A stretch of DNA of 64,000 nt from Paracoccaceae bacterium (GCA_002709505.1 PARB01000106.1:1-64000), one strand, 5' to 3'; positions 15,966-27,623 are shown, numbered from the stretch's first letter. Made by a program: numbers and translations. Notes: a model not told the origin generated them from the letters alone.

Positions 15966-16001
15966 CGATGGGGCGTGGTGGGCTTAGGGCTACGCTTAGA
16001 T

Positions 16002-16646
16002 ATGGGCAACAACAACGACAGGAAAATAATCTCTGCATTTACAGAGGAGCAGGTTACGCGCCTGACAGGTATTTCTAGCCACAGACTTCGGTATTGGGAT
16101 AGAACTGGTTTTTTCCATCCAGCATTTGCTGCAGAAAATCGACGAGCTGCTTATTCTCGCGTTTATTCATTTATGGATGTTACGGCACTGCGTGTAATTT
16201 CTGTTCTGATAAACCAGCACAGCATTCCACTACAACACCTACGCAAGGTGATTTTCGAACTCGGAACTATGGACAATAGCGCTTGGGCAAGAACAACTCT
16301 GTATGTGCTCAATCGAAAGGTGATTTTTCACGACCCAGAGGATGGGCGTCAGAGAGAGGTGGTGAGCGGCCAATATATGATTGGAATACCGCTCAAAACA
16401 ATTGTTTCCGACACACGCCGCGACGTAAAAGCACTTTCCATCAGGTCTGACGCTGATTTAGGAAAAATCGAGAAACACCGTCGCATTTCCCACAACTCGG
16501 CTGTAATCGCTGGCACCCGAATTCCAGTACGTAGCATCCAGCAATTCTCAGAGGCTGGATACTCAGTTGAACAAATTCTTCAAGAGTATCCAACTCTTAC
16601 AAAAAAAGACATTATGGCAGCCATAGAATTTAACCGAGCCGCGTGA
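16002..16646 (+). CDS. MerR-like HTH / DUF433 antitoxin
   Basis: 214 residues. The N-terminal part (FTEEQVTRLTGISSHRLRYW) resembles a MerR-type winged helix. The C-terminal 60 residues (ISHNSAVIAGTRIPVRSI, then a helix-turn-helix ending LTKKDIMAAIEF) are a DUF433 (VapB45-type) domain. It is directly followed, with a GTGA overlap, by a PIN-like gene, the standard order for DUF433 antitoxin and DUF5615 toxin. The start is uncertain: ATG at 16002 or GTG at 15975; neither has a strong ribosome site. It should neutralise the toxin and repress the operon. Confidence 0.75.
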   Translation: MGNNNDRKIISAFTEEQVTRLTGISSHRLRYWDRTGFFHPAFAAENRRAAYSRVYSFMDVTALRVISVLINQHSIPLQHLRKVIFELGTMDNSAWARTTLYVLNRKVIFHDPEDGRQREVVSGQYMIGIPLKTIVSDTRRDVKALSIRSDADLGKIEKHRRISHNSAVIAGTRIPVRSIQQFSEAGYSVEQILQEYPTLTKKDIMAAIEFNRAA

Positions 16647-17038
16647 CCAAGGTAATATTAAAACTCTTTTTAGATGAAGGCGTTCCAAATGCTGTGGGTC
16701 GGATTTTTTTCGACGCAGGGCACGAAGTGATTTTTCTTCGTGACTGCATACCGACCGGGTCCCCTGATGACTTAGTTTGTGTTGCAGCCGAGGCGAATGA
16801 AGCCATTCTTGTAGCGTGTGATGGAGACATGAAACAGCTTATCAAGCCATACGGCATCACCTCAGGGCGCTTCAAGAAACTAAGTCTTATCAAAATATCA
16901 TGCGATTCACCCAATGCCGCAACGCGGGTGAAGGAGGCCATGTCTCTGATCGAGCACGAATGGAACAATAGCCAAAACGCATCAAAGAGAAGAATATTTA
17001 TTGAAATAATGAAGTCTTCAATCAAGATAAATCGTTGA
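16643..17038 (+). CDS. DUF5615 PIN-like toxin (Mut7-C-type RNase fold)
   Basis: 131 residues. It begins KLFLDEGVPNAVGRIFFDAGHEV, the typical DUF5615 opening in which the early Asp-Glu pair belongs to the acidic active site, and has VACDGDM in the middle, giving further acidic residues. PIN-like toxins cut RNA. The GTG start overlaps the antitoxin stop. The Lys/Asn-rich, AT-biased coding supports recent transfer. No target RNA can be predicted. Confidence 0.75.
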   Translation: MTKVILKLFLDEGVPNAVGRIFFDAGHEVIFLRDCIPTGSPDDLVCVAAEANEAILVACDGDMKQLIKPYGITSGRFKKLSLIKISCDSPNAATRVKEAMSLIEHEWNNSQNASKRRIFIEIMKSSIKINR

Positions 17039-17079
17039 CTTCATTACCAAACAACCGGCTCTTGAAATGAAAAGTCCGG

Positions 17080-17685
17080 TCACACCGTCTTGCGGTAGAC
17101 CCAGACCCGCGCGGGCGGAAGGTTTTTCAGGATCCAGCCGCTGCGCTCGACGGAGAACAGCTCCGGCTCGGGTGCGATCGGCGGGACCAGCGCGTAGGAA
17201 AACTGGATGAAGGGGGCGCCCGGCGGCAGCAGCTCGAAGGCCTGCATCAGCAGCGAACGGCGTTCCTCTTTCGGTCGCGAAAACAGCGGCATGGAGGAGA
17301 CGATGCTGGCAAGCGAGGCTTCCGGCACATCGGCCAGCGTCTCGCGCAGCTTGTAGGCATCGCCCTGGACCACCTTCATGTCGGGATAGCGGCGGCGCAG
17401 CAGGGCGCAGAAGCTCTCGTTGTACTCGAGCGCGATCACGCGGGACGGCAGCATGCCGCGTTCCAGGATGGCATGGGTGACGACACCGGTTCCGGGACCG
17501 ATTTCAAGCACCGGCCCGGGCCGCTCCGGCTCGATGAAGGCGGCCATGCGCCGGGTGAGGTCGGGACCGGACGGGCTGACGGCACCGGTGGTCAGCGGGT
17601 TCTCCGCCCAGCTGCGGATGAAGCGGACCTCGTCGGCGAGCTTCGCCGACAAGCCCTTCACCTTACGAGCGGAAACCTCGAGCAT
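17080..17685 (-). CDS. pmtA: Phospholipid N-methyltransferase, PmtA-like
   Basis: 201-residue class I SAM-dependent methyltransferase. LEIGPGTGVV is the SAM loop. The N-terminal pattern (KLADEVRFIRSWAENPLTTGAVSPSG) matches the membrane-binding start of rhizobial-type PmtA, which methylates phosphatidylethanolamine to phosphatidylcholine. The SIVSSMPLFS segment corresponds to motif IV. The ATG at 17685 has AAGGGA 8 nt upstream. It is monocistronic, downstream of dnaJ on the same strand with about 90 bp between. Substrate range within the lipid pathway cannot be judged. Confidence 0.82.
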   Translation of the reverse strand: MLEVSARKVKGLSAKLADEVRFIRSWAENPLTTGAVSPSGPDLTRRMAAFIEPERPGPVLEIGPGTGVVTHAILERGMLPSRVIALEYNESFCALLRRRYPDMKVVQGDAYKLRETLADVPEASLASIVSSMPLFSRPKEERRSLLMQAFELLPPGAPFIQFSYALVPPIAPEPELFSVERSGWILKNLPPARVWVYRKTV

Positions 17686-17778
17686 GCTGAAATCCCTTGA
17701 GAAAACGAATTCGCCATCAATGCGCAAGTCTCATGGCAAATTCAAGGCACCCCGCATGCCGATGCCGGCAGCGGGACA

Positions 17779-18906
17779 TCACGTTCCCAGATTGTCGAGA
17801 AAATCCTTCACCTTGGCGAAGAAGCCATGCGATTCCGGATGGGTTTCGCCGGAGGATTCCTCCTCGAATTCGGCAAGCAGCTCGCGCTGGCGCTTGGTCA
17901 GATTGGTCGGCGTCTCGACGGTCACCTGGATGTAGGTGTCGCCGAAGCTCTGCGAGCGCATCACCGGCATGCCCTTGCCGCGCAGGCGGAACTGCTTTCC
18001 GGCCTGGGTGCCTTCGGGCACCTTTACGCGGGTCATGTCGCCGGCAAGCGTCGGCACCTCGAACTGGCCGCCGAGCGCCGCCGTGGTCATGGAGATCGGC
18101 ACCCGGCAGTAAAGATCCGCGCCGTCGCGCTGGAAGAAGGCATGCGGGCGGATCGACAGGAAGATATAGAGATCGCCCGACGGACCGCCGCGCAGGCCGG
18201 CCTCGCCCTCGCCGCCGAGGCGGATACGGGTGCCATCCTCGATGCCGGCGGGAATGCTGACGGAGAGATTGCGGTTGACGGTCTTGCGGCCGGCGCCGCC
18301 GCAGTCGCCGCAGGGGTCGGAGATCACCTGACCGCGCCCCTGGCACGATGCGCAGGCGCGCTCCAGCGTGAAAAAGCCCTGCGAGGCACGCACGCGTCCC
18401 GAGCCGCCGCAGGTGCGGCAGGTGGTGGGCGCGCTGCCGGGCTTGGCGCCCGAGCCGGAACAGGCCTCGCAGGAGACCGACGTCGGCACCTCGATCTCCA
18501 CCGACTTGCCGGTGTAGGCGTCTTCGAGCGAGATCTCGAGATTGTAGCGCAGGTCCGCGCCCCGGTCGCGACCGCCCGACCGGCGCCCGCCGCCCATGCC
18601 GAAGAACTCGTCGAAGATGTCCGACATGGCGGAGGCGAAATCGCCCGGGTGACCGCCGCCCTGCGCGCCGAAGCCGCCGTTTTCGAAGGCGGCATGGCCG
18701 AAGCGGTCGTAGGCCGCCCGCTTCTGGCTGTCCTTCAGCGTGTCATAGGCCTCGCTCACTTCCTTGAAGCGGCCCTCGGCCTCCGCGTCGCCGGGATTGC
18801 GGTCGGGGTGGTATTTCATCGCAAGCTTGCGGTAGGCGCTCTTCAGCACCGTGCCGTCGGCATCGCGGGAGACCCCCAGAACCTCGTAGTAATCACGCTT
18901 TTCCAT
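17779..18906 (-). CDS. dnaJ: Chaperone DnaJ (Hsp40)
   Basis: 375 residues, full-length type I DnaJ. The J domain (1-70) contains HPD, which stimulates DnaK ATP hydrolysis. A Gly/Phe-rich linker follows, then a zinc-finger region with four CxxCxGxG repeats ([32 protein letters not shown]) and the C-terminal substrate-binding domains. It is on the same strand as dnaK but separated from it by an FkbM methyltransferase gene, so the usual dnaK-dnaJ adjacency is broken. Confidence 0.96.
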   Translation of the reverse strand: MEKRDYYEVLGVSRDADGTVLKSAYRKLAMKYHPDRNPGDAEAEGRFKEVSEAYDTLKDSQKRAAYDRFGHAAFENGGFGAQGGGHPGDFASAMSDIFDEFFGMGGGRRSGGRDRGADLRYNLEISLEDAYTGKSVEIEVPTSVSCEACSGSGAKPGSAPTTCRTCGGSGRVRASQGFFTLERACASCQGRGQVISDPCGDCGGAGRKTVNRNLSVSIPAGIEDGTRIRLGGEGEAGLRGGPSGDLYIFLSIRPHAFFQRDGADLYCRVPISMTTAALGGQFEVPTLAGDMTRVKVPEGTQAGKQFRLRGKGMPVMRSQSFGDTYIQVTVETPTNLTKRQRELLAEFEEESSGETHPESHGFFAKVKDFLDNLGT

Positions 18907-18918
18907 TCGGTCGTTCCA

Positions 18919-19782
18919 TCAGCTTGGGCGGGAGGCGCGCGTCAGCAGCGCATTCAACCGCGTGCGGCGATCGAGCCGGTATCCGTTGTCGAGGCAAAGG
19001 CGCACCACCGGTGGCAGGTCGACCCCCTTGCCGGCTTCCACGACGATGAGCTGCGGCCAGAGCGTGTCCGGCGCACCGGAAAACAGTCCGCGCAACGCGC
19101 CCTCGTCGTGGCCTTCAAGATCGATTTTCATCGCGTCGATCCGGGAGATCCCGTGACGCGCACAGATCTCCTGCACGGTCAGGATCTCCACCGTGTCGGC
19201 GTCGGAGGCCTCTGCGGCGCGAACCATATGCTCGCCGCGGTTCTGGCCGTGCGTCACGATCGCGCCCCGACCGGCGGTCTCGCCGACCGCAACGGGGGCA
19301 ACCGCAACGATGTCCGACGCGCCGGACGCGGCGAGATTGTCTTCCAGCCGCGCCCGGGTTTCCGGGTCGGGCTCGACCGCAAGTCCCTGGAACGGACGGT
19401 TCGCCTCGCGGGCGACCGACACCATCCACAGGCTGTAGAGACCGACGTTGGCGCCAAGATCGACAAAGACGAAAGGCTCGGACGACGAGGAGAGACACGC
19501 CTCGCGCAGCGCCATGCGCTCGCCGAAGTCGAAGAGCTGGACGCCGGCGACCGCGCGCTTCTCGCAGCGGTTGGACGCGGGATAGAGCCGCGCACGAACG
19601 CTCGGGAACACCTCGACGTCGAAGGGGCCGGGACGGCCACGCACCACCAGTCGGCGGATCGCGGACACGCAGATCCGGCCGAGGCGGTTTTTCGGCATCA
19701 GCGCCGCCATCCGGCGCAAGGACTCCAGCGGCCCCGTAAAGGCATGGGCGCCGAATGGAGGATCAAGCGAACGCGGCGTCAT
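18919..19782 (-). CDS. FkbM family SAM-dependent methyltransferase
   Basis: 287 residues. The SAM-binding core is visible as FVDLGANVGLYSL, AVEPDPETRARLEDN, and the FkbM signature MKIDLEGHDEGAL. Members O-methylate sugars, polyketides or other small molecules; the substrate here is unknown. It lies 12 bp upstream of dnaJ and about 100 bp after dnaK, all on the minus strand, and so could be read with dnaJ. Composition is like the neighbours, so there is no sign of very recent acquisition. Confidence 0.85.
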   Translation of the reverse strand: MTPRSLDPPFGAHAFTGPLESLRRMAALMPKNRLGRICVSAIRRLVVRGRPGPFDVEVFPSVRARLYPASNRCEKRAVAGVQLFDFGERMALREACLSSSSEPFVFVDLGANVGLYSLWMVSVAREANRPFQGLAVEPDPETRARLEDNLAASGASDIVAVAPVAVGETAGRGAIVTHGQNRGEHMVRAAEASDADTVEILTVQEICARHGISRIDAMKIDLEGHDEGALRGLFSGAPDTLWPQLIVVEAGKGVDLPPVVRLCLDNGYRLDRRTRLNALLTRASRPS

Positions 19783-19842
19783 GCCCCCGGTCCCAGTTCC
19801 GTCTGAAATGTCGCGAAATGCGGGCGTCCCGCAAACGAAGAC

Positions 19843-19868
19843 GGCGCAGCCCCCGTGGGGACTGCGCC
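19843..19868 (-). terminator. Hairpin downstream of dnaK
   Basis: GGCGCAG and CTGCGCC arms extended by a C/G-rich stretch give a stem of about 12 pairs with a 2-3 nt loop. The minus-strand downstream sequence has only a weak T-run. It may end or attenuate the dnaK transcript before the FkbM and dnaJ genes. Confidence 0.5.
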
Positions 19869-19883
19869 GGTTCGATTGCCGGA

Positions 19884-21818
<1,935 letters not shown>

Positions 21819-21993
21819 TTTCACTTCTCCTTTTCAGCAGACCGGTCGGACCCATTGTGGCATCGGGCCGGTCCCTATGTCAGTGCGTCCCGCTTATCAG
21901 TACGGATTTCAGGTCAGCTTGTTGGTGCAATCTGATTTGCCCCCGCGAAAAGCCGCTGCATCGCGACCCTGCCCCGGTGACAAGACGTGCCCG

Positions 21994-22024
21994 CTATATA
22001 AGTGGCTGCTTCGCGCACCGCAAG
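21994..22024 (-). promoter_or_regulatory. RpoH (sigma-32)-like heat-shock promoter of dnaK
   Basis: On the minus strand CTTGCG (-35, at 22019-22024) is followed after about 13 nt by CCACTTATATAG (-10, at 21994-22005). The TATATAG core is shared with the promoter before hsp20 in this window. It would give a leader of about 170 nt before dnaK. The rest of the 21819-22282 gap contains no gene that I can support. Confidence 0.55.
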
Positions 22025-22282
22025 GCACAGGCGCGGACCGACTGCAAACGCGCAGGCGCCGCGCGCCGTCCACCGCAAACGGAAACCCCGCAAGGCGCGC
22101 ATGACGCGGCGGCCGGCCGTGTTGCAATGCAAAAGGCTTCGCCCTAAAACGCAGGCGACCGCAGGACCCGACGGTCCGGGACGGCCCGCAGCGGCCATCG
22201 ACCCATGGCGGCGCGGACGCGCCCACGGAACTGCAGCGAGACGCGCCGGCGGCCGACTTCGCGCGACAGAATTGGATATTTC

Positions 22283-23767
22283 ATGTTCTCACTCCTCGCC
22301 TACCGCGACCAGTGGACCGGCAACGTGCGCCGCGATCTGCTCTCCGGCCTCGTGGTCGCGCTGGCCCTGATCCCCGAGGCAATCGCCTTTTCCATCATCG
22401 CCGGGGTCGATCCCAAGGTCGGCCTCTACGCGTCCTTTTCCATCGCGGTGATCACCGCGATCGTCGGCGGACGGCCGGGGATGATTTCCGCCGCCACCGC
22501 CGCGACCGCCGTGCTCATGGTCACGCTGGTCAAGGAACACGGGCTTGAGTATCTGCTCGCCGCCACCGTGCTCGCGGGATTGCTGCAGATCGTCGCCGGC
22601 CTGCTGAGGCTCGGCGACGTGATGCGCTTCGTGTCGCGCTCGGTGATGACCGGCTTCGTCAACGCGCTCGCCATCCTGATCTTCATGGCGCAGCTGCCGG
22701 AGCTGATCGGCGTGACCTGGCTGACCTATGCGATGGTCGCCGCCGGCCTTGCGATCATCTACCTGTTTCCGCGCCTGACCACGGCGGTGCCCTCGCCGCT
22801 GGTGTGCATCCTCGTGCTGACGGCGGCGGCGATCTTCTTCGGCTTCGACGTGCGCACCGTCGGCGACATGGGCGAGCTGCCCGACACGCTGCCGGTGTTC
22901 CTCATCCCCGACATTCCGCTGACGCTCGAAACGCTGATGATCATCCTGCCCTATTCGGCGGGTGTGGCGGCGGTCGGCCTGCTGGAAAGCCTGATGACGG
23001 CCTCCATCGTCGACGACCTCACCGACACGGAGAGCGACAAGAACCAGGAGTGCATCGGCCAGGGCGTCGCCAACACCGCCACCGGCTTCATCGGCGGCAT
23101 GGCCGGCTGCGCGATGATCGGCCAGTCGATGATCAACGTGAAGTCGGGCGGTCGCGGCCGGCTGTCGACCTTCGCCGCCGGGGTGATCCTCCTGTTCCTG
23201 ATCGTCGCGCTCGGCGACTGGGTGAAGCAGATCCCCATGCCCGCGCTGGTCGCGATCATGATCATGGTGTCGATCGGCACCTTCAGCTGGTCGTCGATCA
23301 AGAACCTGCGCGATCATCCGCGCTCGTCCTCGATCGTCATGGTGGCGACCGTCGCGGGCGTCGTGGTGACCCACAATCTGGCCATCGGCGTGGTGATCGG
23401 CGTGCTCCTGTCGGGCATCTTCTTCGCCTGGAAGATCGCGCAGATCTTCCGCGTCACCTCGACGCTCTCCGACGACGGGCGCGCCCGCACCTACGTCGTG
23501 GAAGGCCAGGTGTTCTTCGCCTCGGCGGATGCCTTCACCGCTGCCTTCGACTTCAAGGAGGTGCTGGAGCGGGTGACCATCGACGTCAGCCGCGCCCACA
23601 TCTGGGACATCTCGGCGGTTGCCGCGCTCGACATGGTGGTGTTGAAGTTCCGCCGCGAGGGCGCCGATGTCGAGATCATCGGCATCAACGAAGCGAGCGA
23701 GACCATCGTCGACAAGCTCGCCCTGCACGACAAGCCGGGCGCGCTGGAACGGCTGATGGGCCACTGA
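22283..23767 (+). CDS. SulP family anion transporter with STAS domain
   Basis: 494 residues. About 10-12 hydrophobic segments run to residue 400, starting with the family pattern [21 protein letters not shown] and including GLYASF and [13 protein letters not shown] cytoplasmic STAS domain (about 410-494; [25 protein letters not shown]) ends the protein. SulP proteins carry sulfate, bicarbonate or other anions. The start ATG at 22283 has only a weak ribosome site; in-frame upstream codons read as Arg-rich non-coding sequence. The UspA-family gene follows after 31 bp, probably in the same operon. The substrate is not predictable. Confidence 0.85.
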   Translation: MFSLLAYRDQWTGNVRRDLLSGLVVALALIPEAIAFSIIAGVDPKVGLYASFSIAVITAIVGGRPGMISAATAATAVLMVTLVKEHGLEYLLAATVLAGLLQIVAGLLRLGDVMRFVSRSVMTGFVNALAILIFMAQLPELIGVTWLTYAMVAAGLAIIYLFPRLTTAVPSPLVCILVLTAAAIFFGFDVRTVGDMGELPDTLPVFLIPDIPLTLETLMIILPYSAGVAAVGLLESLMTASIVDDLTDTESDKNQECIGQGVANTATGFIGGMAGCAMIGQSMINVKSGGRGRLSTFAAGVILLFLIVALGDWVKQIPMPALVAIMIMVSIGTFSWSSIKNLRDHPRSSSIVMVATVAGVVVTHNLAIGVVIGVLLSGIFFAWKIAQIFRVTSTLSDDGRARTYVVEGQVFFASADAFTAAFDFKEVLERVTIDVSRAHIWDISAVAALDMVVLKFRREGADVEIIGINEASETIVDKLALHDKPGALERLMGH

Positions 23768-23798
23768 GGCCGGAAATGACACCGGAAAGGACTGCAAC

Positions 23799-24653
23799 AT
23801 GTCGAAGCTGATCGCCCTGGTGGACGGCTCGCTCTATTCGCACAGCGTGTGCGACCACGCCGCCTGGATCGCCAAGCGCAACGGCGCCGCCGTCGAGGTG
23901 CTGCATGTGCTCGGACGCCGGCAGGCGGAGGGCGGTGCGGCCAATCTCTCCGGCAACATTGCGCTCGGTGCCCGCACGACGCTGCTCAACGAGCTCTCCG
24001 ATCTCGACGCGCAGATGGCCAAGCTCTCGCAAAAGCGTGGGCGCGCCATCCTCGACGACGCCCAGCGCGTGCTGGAGGAAGACGGCGTGAGCGCGGTCAC
24101 CACTAGGCTGCGCACCGGCGACATCGTCGAGACCCTGGCAGATGTGGAAGCCGACGCCGATCTCGTCGTCATCGGCAAGCGCGGCGAGGCGGCGGATTTC
24201 GCCAAGCTGCACCTTGGCTCGAACCTGGAACGCATCGTGCGCTCCTCGAAAAAGCCGGTTCTCGTCGCCGCCCGCGCCTTCAAGCCGATCAAGCGCTTTC
24301 TCGTCGCCTATGACGGCGGCACCAGCAGCATGAAGGCCATCGACCATATCGCCCGCTCGAAGGTCTTCGCCGGACTGGAATGCCGGCTGCTCACCGTGGG
24401 GGTCGACAACGCGGAAACCCGGCGCAAGCTCGACAATGCCACCGCGACGCTGGAAGCCGGCGGCTACGAGGTGCGCGCCGGCATCGTCCAGGGCCAGGCG
24501 GATGCGGCCATCGCGGCGACCGTGGAATCGGAAGGGATCGACCTCCTGGTGATGGGCGCCTACGGCCATTCGCGCATCCGCTCGCTGATCATCGGCTCGA
24601 CCACGACGGAAATGATCCGCTCCTGCAAGGTGCCGGTGCTGCTGTTCCGCTGA
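23799..24653 (+). CDS. Universal stress protein, tandem UspA domains
   Basis: 284 residues in two UspA-like halves. The first (about 1-150) has VVIGKRGEAADF ending in PVLVAA; the second (about 155-284) has FLVAYDGGTSSMKA and VMGAYGHSRIRSLIIGSTT, the Gly-rich ATP-binding motif. Such proteins bind ATP and are induced by stress or starvation. It follows the SulP gene after 31 bp with a GGAAAGGA site, so it is likely cotranscribed and may act with that transporter. A strong hairpin follows it. Confidence 0.87.
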   Translation: MSKLIALVDGSLYSHSVCDHAAWIAKRNGAAVEVLHVLGRRQAEGGAANLSGNIALGARTTLLNELSDLDAQMAKLSQKRGRAILDDAQRVLEEDGVSAVTTRLRTGDIVETLADVEADADLVVIGKRGEAADFAKLHLGSNLERIVRSSKKPVLVAARAFKPIKRFLVAYDGGTSSMKAIDHIARSKVFAGLECRLLTVGVDNAETRRKLDNATATLEAGGYEVRAGIVQGQADAAIAATVESEGIDLLVMGAYGHSRIRSLIIGSTTTEMIRSCKVPVLLFR

Positions 24654-24659
24654 GCGCAC

Positions 24660-24690
24660 CCGGGCCTTCCTGCTGCGGAAGGCCCGGTTC
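24660..24690 (+). terminator. Hairpin terminator after the UspA gene
   Basis: CCGGGCCTTCC at 24660-24670 pairs perfectly with GGAAGGCCCGG at 24677-24687 around a 6-nt loop, 7 bp after the stop codon. The U-tract is short (TTCC), so termination may be partial. Confidence 0.6.
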
Positions 24691-24807
24691 CGGGCTGGCC
24701 GTCTGCGGGCCACGCGCTATACATAGGCAACGTGCGGTCGCGACAGGTTCCGGCCGCGCCCAGCCAGACAGTTCCGCCCGCTTCAGAAGAGAAGGTCAGA
24801 ACCCGCC

Positions 24808-25449
24808 ATGACGCGCGACGCCGACACCGCCGAACGAGACGCCAAGGACCTTGAGAAACGCGTTGCCGAGGGCGACCCGTTCACGCTGTTCGGCGAATGG
24901 CTGGCCCTGGCGGAACAGAAAGAGCCGAACGACCCGAACGCCATGGCGATCGCCACCGCAGGGTCGGACGGCCTGCCCGACGTGCGCATGGTGCTGTTGA
25001 AGGGCTTCGATACCGCCGGCTTCGTGTTCTACACCAACACGGAATCGCAAAAGGGCGTGGAACTGTCCCAGAACATGCAGGCCGCCGGCGTGCTGCACTG
25101 GAAGTCGCTGCGCCGGCAGGTGCGCTTCCGCGGTCCCGTGGAGCAGGTCTCCGACGGCGAGGCCGACGCCTATTTCGCCTCACGCCCGCGCGACAGCCGG
25201 ATCGGCGCCTGGGCGAGCCAGCAGTCGCGGCCGCTGGAAAGCCGTTTCGCGCTGGAAAAGGCCGTGGCCCGGCAGGCCGCGCGCTTCGGTCTCGGCGAGG
25301 TGCCCCGTCCGCCGCATTGGACCGGCTACCGGATCAAGCCGGTCTATATCGAGTTCTGGATGGACAAGCCCTTCCGCCTGCACGACCGGCACATCTTCCG
25401 CCGCGACACGCCGGACGGCACCTGGACGACCGAACGCCTTTATCCCTGA
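24808..25449 (+). CDS. pdxH: Pyridoxamine 5'-phosphate oxidase
   Basis: 213 residues, normal PdxH length. Family motifs: [25 protein letters not shown], the FMN-contacting LRRQVRFRG, and the substrate-binding stretch [16 protein letters not shown], plus the C-terminal RLYP. It oxidises pyridoxamine or pyridoxine 5'-phosphate to PLP with FMN. TATACAT at 24718-24724 could be its -10 box. It has its own transcription unit, flanked by a terminator and by the divergently unrelated activator gene. Confidence 0.94.
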   Translation: MTRDADTAERDAKDLEKRVAEGDPFTLFGEWLALAEQKEPNDPNAMAIATAGSDGLPDVRMVLLKGFDTAGFVFYTNTESQKGVELSQNMQAAGVLHWKSLRRQVRFRGPVEQVSDGEADAYFASRPRDSRIGAWASQQSRPLESRFALEKAVARQAARFGLGEVPRPPHWTGYRIKPVYIEFWMDKPFRLHDRHIFRRDTPDGTWTTERLYP

Positions 25450-25613
25450 GCGCTCTCCCAGCGCGGCGGCTCGCCTCGCCGGGCCGCAACCTTCCAAGCC
25501 TTCCGTAACGGAAAGAAATCCCGCATTCGCGTCCTGCGGAGTGGACGCGAGCCGTACGGCCGTGCTCTACTTTCGCGATTATATCCGCGAACGGGAGGAG
25601 CGGACGGTCGATC

Positions 25614-27596
25614 ATGGGACAGAGATCCTCGTCGCCCCAGGTGGCGCATATCACCGAAATCGAACGCGTCCTGAACGGGCAGATGTCGACCCGCGACGAC
25701 GTGGTGGTGGAATCCTGGAAGCGCTGCGTGCGCGAGCACGGGCTGGATCCGGCGCGCTCGCAACCGGCCTATATCGTTCCCGACAGCCAGTTGCGCGCCC
25801 ATCGCGAACAGTCCGAACGGCTGATCTCCATTGCCCGCAGCGGCATCGAGAACCTGTTTCGCCAGGTCGCGGGCCAGAATTACGTGCTGCTTCTGGCCGA
25901 CCGTGCCGGGATCACCGTCGACTTTTTCGGCGACCCCGCCTTTGAGGACGACTTGCGCCGGGCGGGGCTTTATCTGGGCGCCGACTGGTCGGAGGATCTC
26001 GTCGGCACCTGCGGCGTCGGCGCCTGTATCGCCACCGGCCAGCCGATGACGATCCACCAGAGCGACCATTTCGACGTTGCGCATACGCCACTGAGCTGCA
26101 CCGCCGCGCCGATCTTCGACACAGGCGGGAATCTCTCCGCCGTGCTCGACATCTCGCTGTTGCGCTCGCCGCAGCCGAAGGCGAGCCAGCATCTGGCGCT
26201 GCATCTGGTCACGGCCTCCGTGCGCCGCATCGAACTGGCCAACCTGATGGCGACCATGCGTCGCGACTGGGTGCTGCGGCTGGCCCATTCGCCGGAATTC
26301 CTCGACGTCGACCCGGAAGCGGCCATCGCGCTCGACGCCTCCGGGCGCATCATCGGCCTGACCCACGACGCGGCCTCGATCCTGGGACGGGCCGACGGCA
26401 AGGGGTTGCGCGCGCCCTCCGCCTATATCGGCGCGCCCTTGTCCGGTTTCTTCGACATCGGCATCGACGACCTGCCCGCCCTCACCCGCGGCCGCGCTGC
26501 GGAAGACCGGGTGGCACGACTGAGGGACGGCTCGGCCATCTTCTGCCATGCGATCGCACCGACCACCCATCGCCAGTCGATCAGGGCGCCCGCGCGGGCG
26601 ATCCCGGCGCCGCTGAAGGCGCTCGGCGGCGACGACGCCGACATGAAATCCCTGCAACTCAAGGCGGCCCGGCTTGCCGACGAACCGCTGCCGATCCTGA
26701 TCACCGGCGAGACCGGCAGCGGCAAGGAACGCCTCGCCCGCGCCCTGCACCAGAGCCGAAGCAAGCCGGGGCCTTTCGTCGCGGTCAATTGCGCGGCGAT
26801 CCCCGAAGCGCTGATCGAGGGCGAATTGTTCGGCCATGCGCCGGGCGCCTTTTCCGGCGCGCTGTCGAAAGGCCGCCCCGGCCTGATCGAGGAAGCCGAC
26901 GGCGGTGTTCTGTTCCTGGATGAAATCGGCGACATGCCGCTTGCGCTTCAGGGCCGGCTGTTGCGCGTGCTCTCGGAAGGGGAAGTAACCCGGCTCGGCG
27001 AGGCCCGGGCGCGGCCGGTGCGGGTGAAGACCGTCTCCGCGACCAATCGGGACCTCGGCGCGCTGCTGGAAAGCGGCCGCTTCCGCCACGACCTTTATTA
27101 CCGCATCGCCGCCGCGACGCTGGCGCTGCCGCCGTTGCGCGCGCGCACCGATTTCGAATGGCTGCTCGACCGGCTGCTGGGCGCGATCGGCAACGAGCGC
27201 GGCCAGCGCCTGCGCCTCGACCCTGCCGCCCGGCTCGCCCTGATCCGGCGCGACTGGCCCGGCAACATCCGCGAGTTGCTCAACGTTCTCAATGTGGCGG
27301 CGGCAATGTGCGAGGACGCCACGATCACGCCCGAGGACCTGCCGCACGACGCAACGGCCAGCTCCACGCTCCTGCCGGAGGTCGGTCAAACCGCCGGCCC
27401 CGCCCAGCGTGCGCGAAGGCAAGCACCACTGCCGGGATCGCCCGCAGGCCCCGGCACGGAGACGGCGACCAACGTCGCGGAGCTCGCCAGGGTTCTGGAG
27501 GCCTGCAACGGCAACATCAGCGCCGTCGCCCGCCGGCTCGGCGTCGACCGCACCACGGTCTACCGCCGCATGAAGAGGCTGGGCCTGATGCACTGA
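25614..27596 (+). CDS. Sigma-54-dependent activator, AcoR-like (GAF, AAA+, Fis HTH)
   Basis: 660 residues. An N-terminal sensory region with GAF-like sequence (about 60-200, including GTCGVGACIATGQP) and a PAS-like stretch near 230-290 precede an AAA+ domain with Walker A GETGSGKE (about 365) and LFLDEIGDM as Walker B. The sigma-54 contact loop reads GAFSGA rather than GAFTGA (about 411), a conservative change. The C-terminus (about 625-660) is a Fis helix-turn-helix (NISAVARRLGVDRTTVYRRM). GGAGGAG precedes the ATG. Downstream are clustered TGTTGC sites and a sigma-54 promoter in front of a monooxygenase gene, its probable target. Confidence 0.88.
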   Translation: MGQRSSSPQVAHITEIERVLNGQMSTRDDVVVESWKRCVREHGLDPARSQPAYIVPDSQLRAHREQSERLISIARSGIENLFRQVAGQNYVLLLADRAGITVDFFGDPAFEDDLRRAGLYLGADWSEDLVGTCGVGACIATGQPMTIHQSDHFDVAHTPLSCTAAPIFDTGGNLSAVLDISLLRSPQPKASQHLALHLVTASVRRIELANLMATMRRDWVLRLAHSPEFLDVDPEAAIALDASGRIIGLTHDAASILGRADGKGLRAPSAYIGAPLSGFFDIGIDDLPALTRGRAAEDRVARLRDGSAIFCHAIAPTTHRQSIRAPARAIPAPLKALGGDDADMKSLQLKAARLADEPLPILITGETGSGKERLARALHQSRSKPGPFVAVNCAAIPEALIEGELFGHAPGAFSGALSKGRPGLIEEADGGVLFLDEIGDMPLALQGRLLRVLSEGEVTRLGEARARPVRVKTVSATNRDLGALLESGRFRHDLYYRIAAATLALPPLRARTDFEWLLDRLLGAIGNERGQRLRLDPAARLALIRRDWPGNIRELLNVLNVAAAMCEDATITPEDLPHDATASSTLLPEVGQTAGPAQRARRQAPLPGSPAGPGTETATNVAELARVLEACNGNISAVARRLGVDRTTVYRRMKRLGLMH

Positions 27597-27623
27597 CGCG
27601 GCCGCACTCCGGCCCGGTCGGAG

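Larger units (their letters stand above)
15830..17045. other. AT-rich foreign segment carrying a toxin-antitoxin pair
   Basis: Base composition drops sharply from the surrounding GC-rich sequence just after mdeB and recovers just before pmtA. Codon use in both genes inside favours A/T-ending codons, unlike every neighbour. No integrase, transposase, tRNA or clear direct repeat was seen at its borders. The first 170 bases hold no gene; they contain a CGAGGT/ACCTCG inverted repeat at 15943-15965. Confidence 0.7.

Noticed and set aside
15869-16078. Small plus-strand open frame at the start of the AT-rich insert
   Set aside because: It overlaps the antitoxin in another frame, lacks a ribosome site and matches nothing.
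15830-17045. Insertion sequence or prophage remnant
   Set aside because: No transposase, integrase, terminal inverted repeat or target duplication could be found at its borders.
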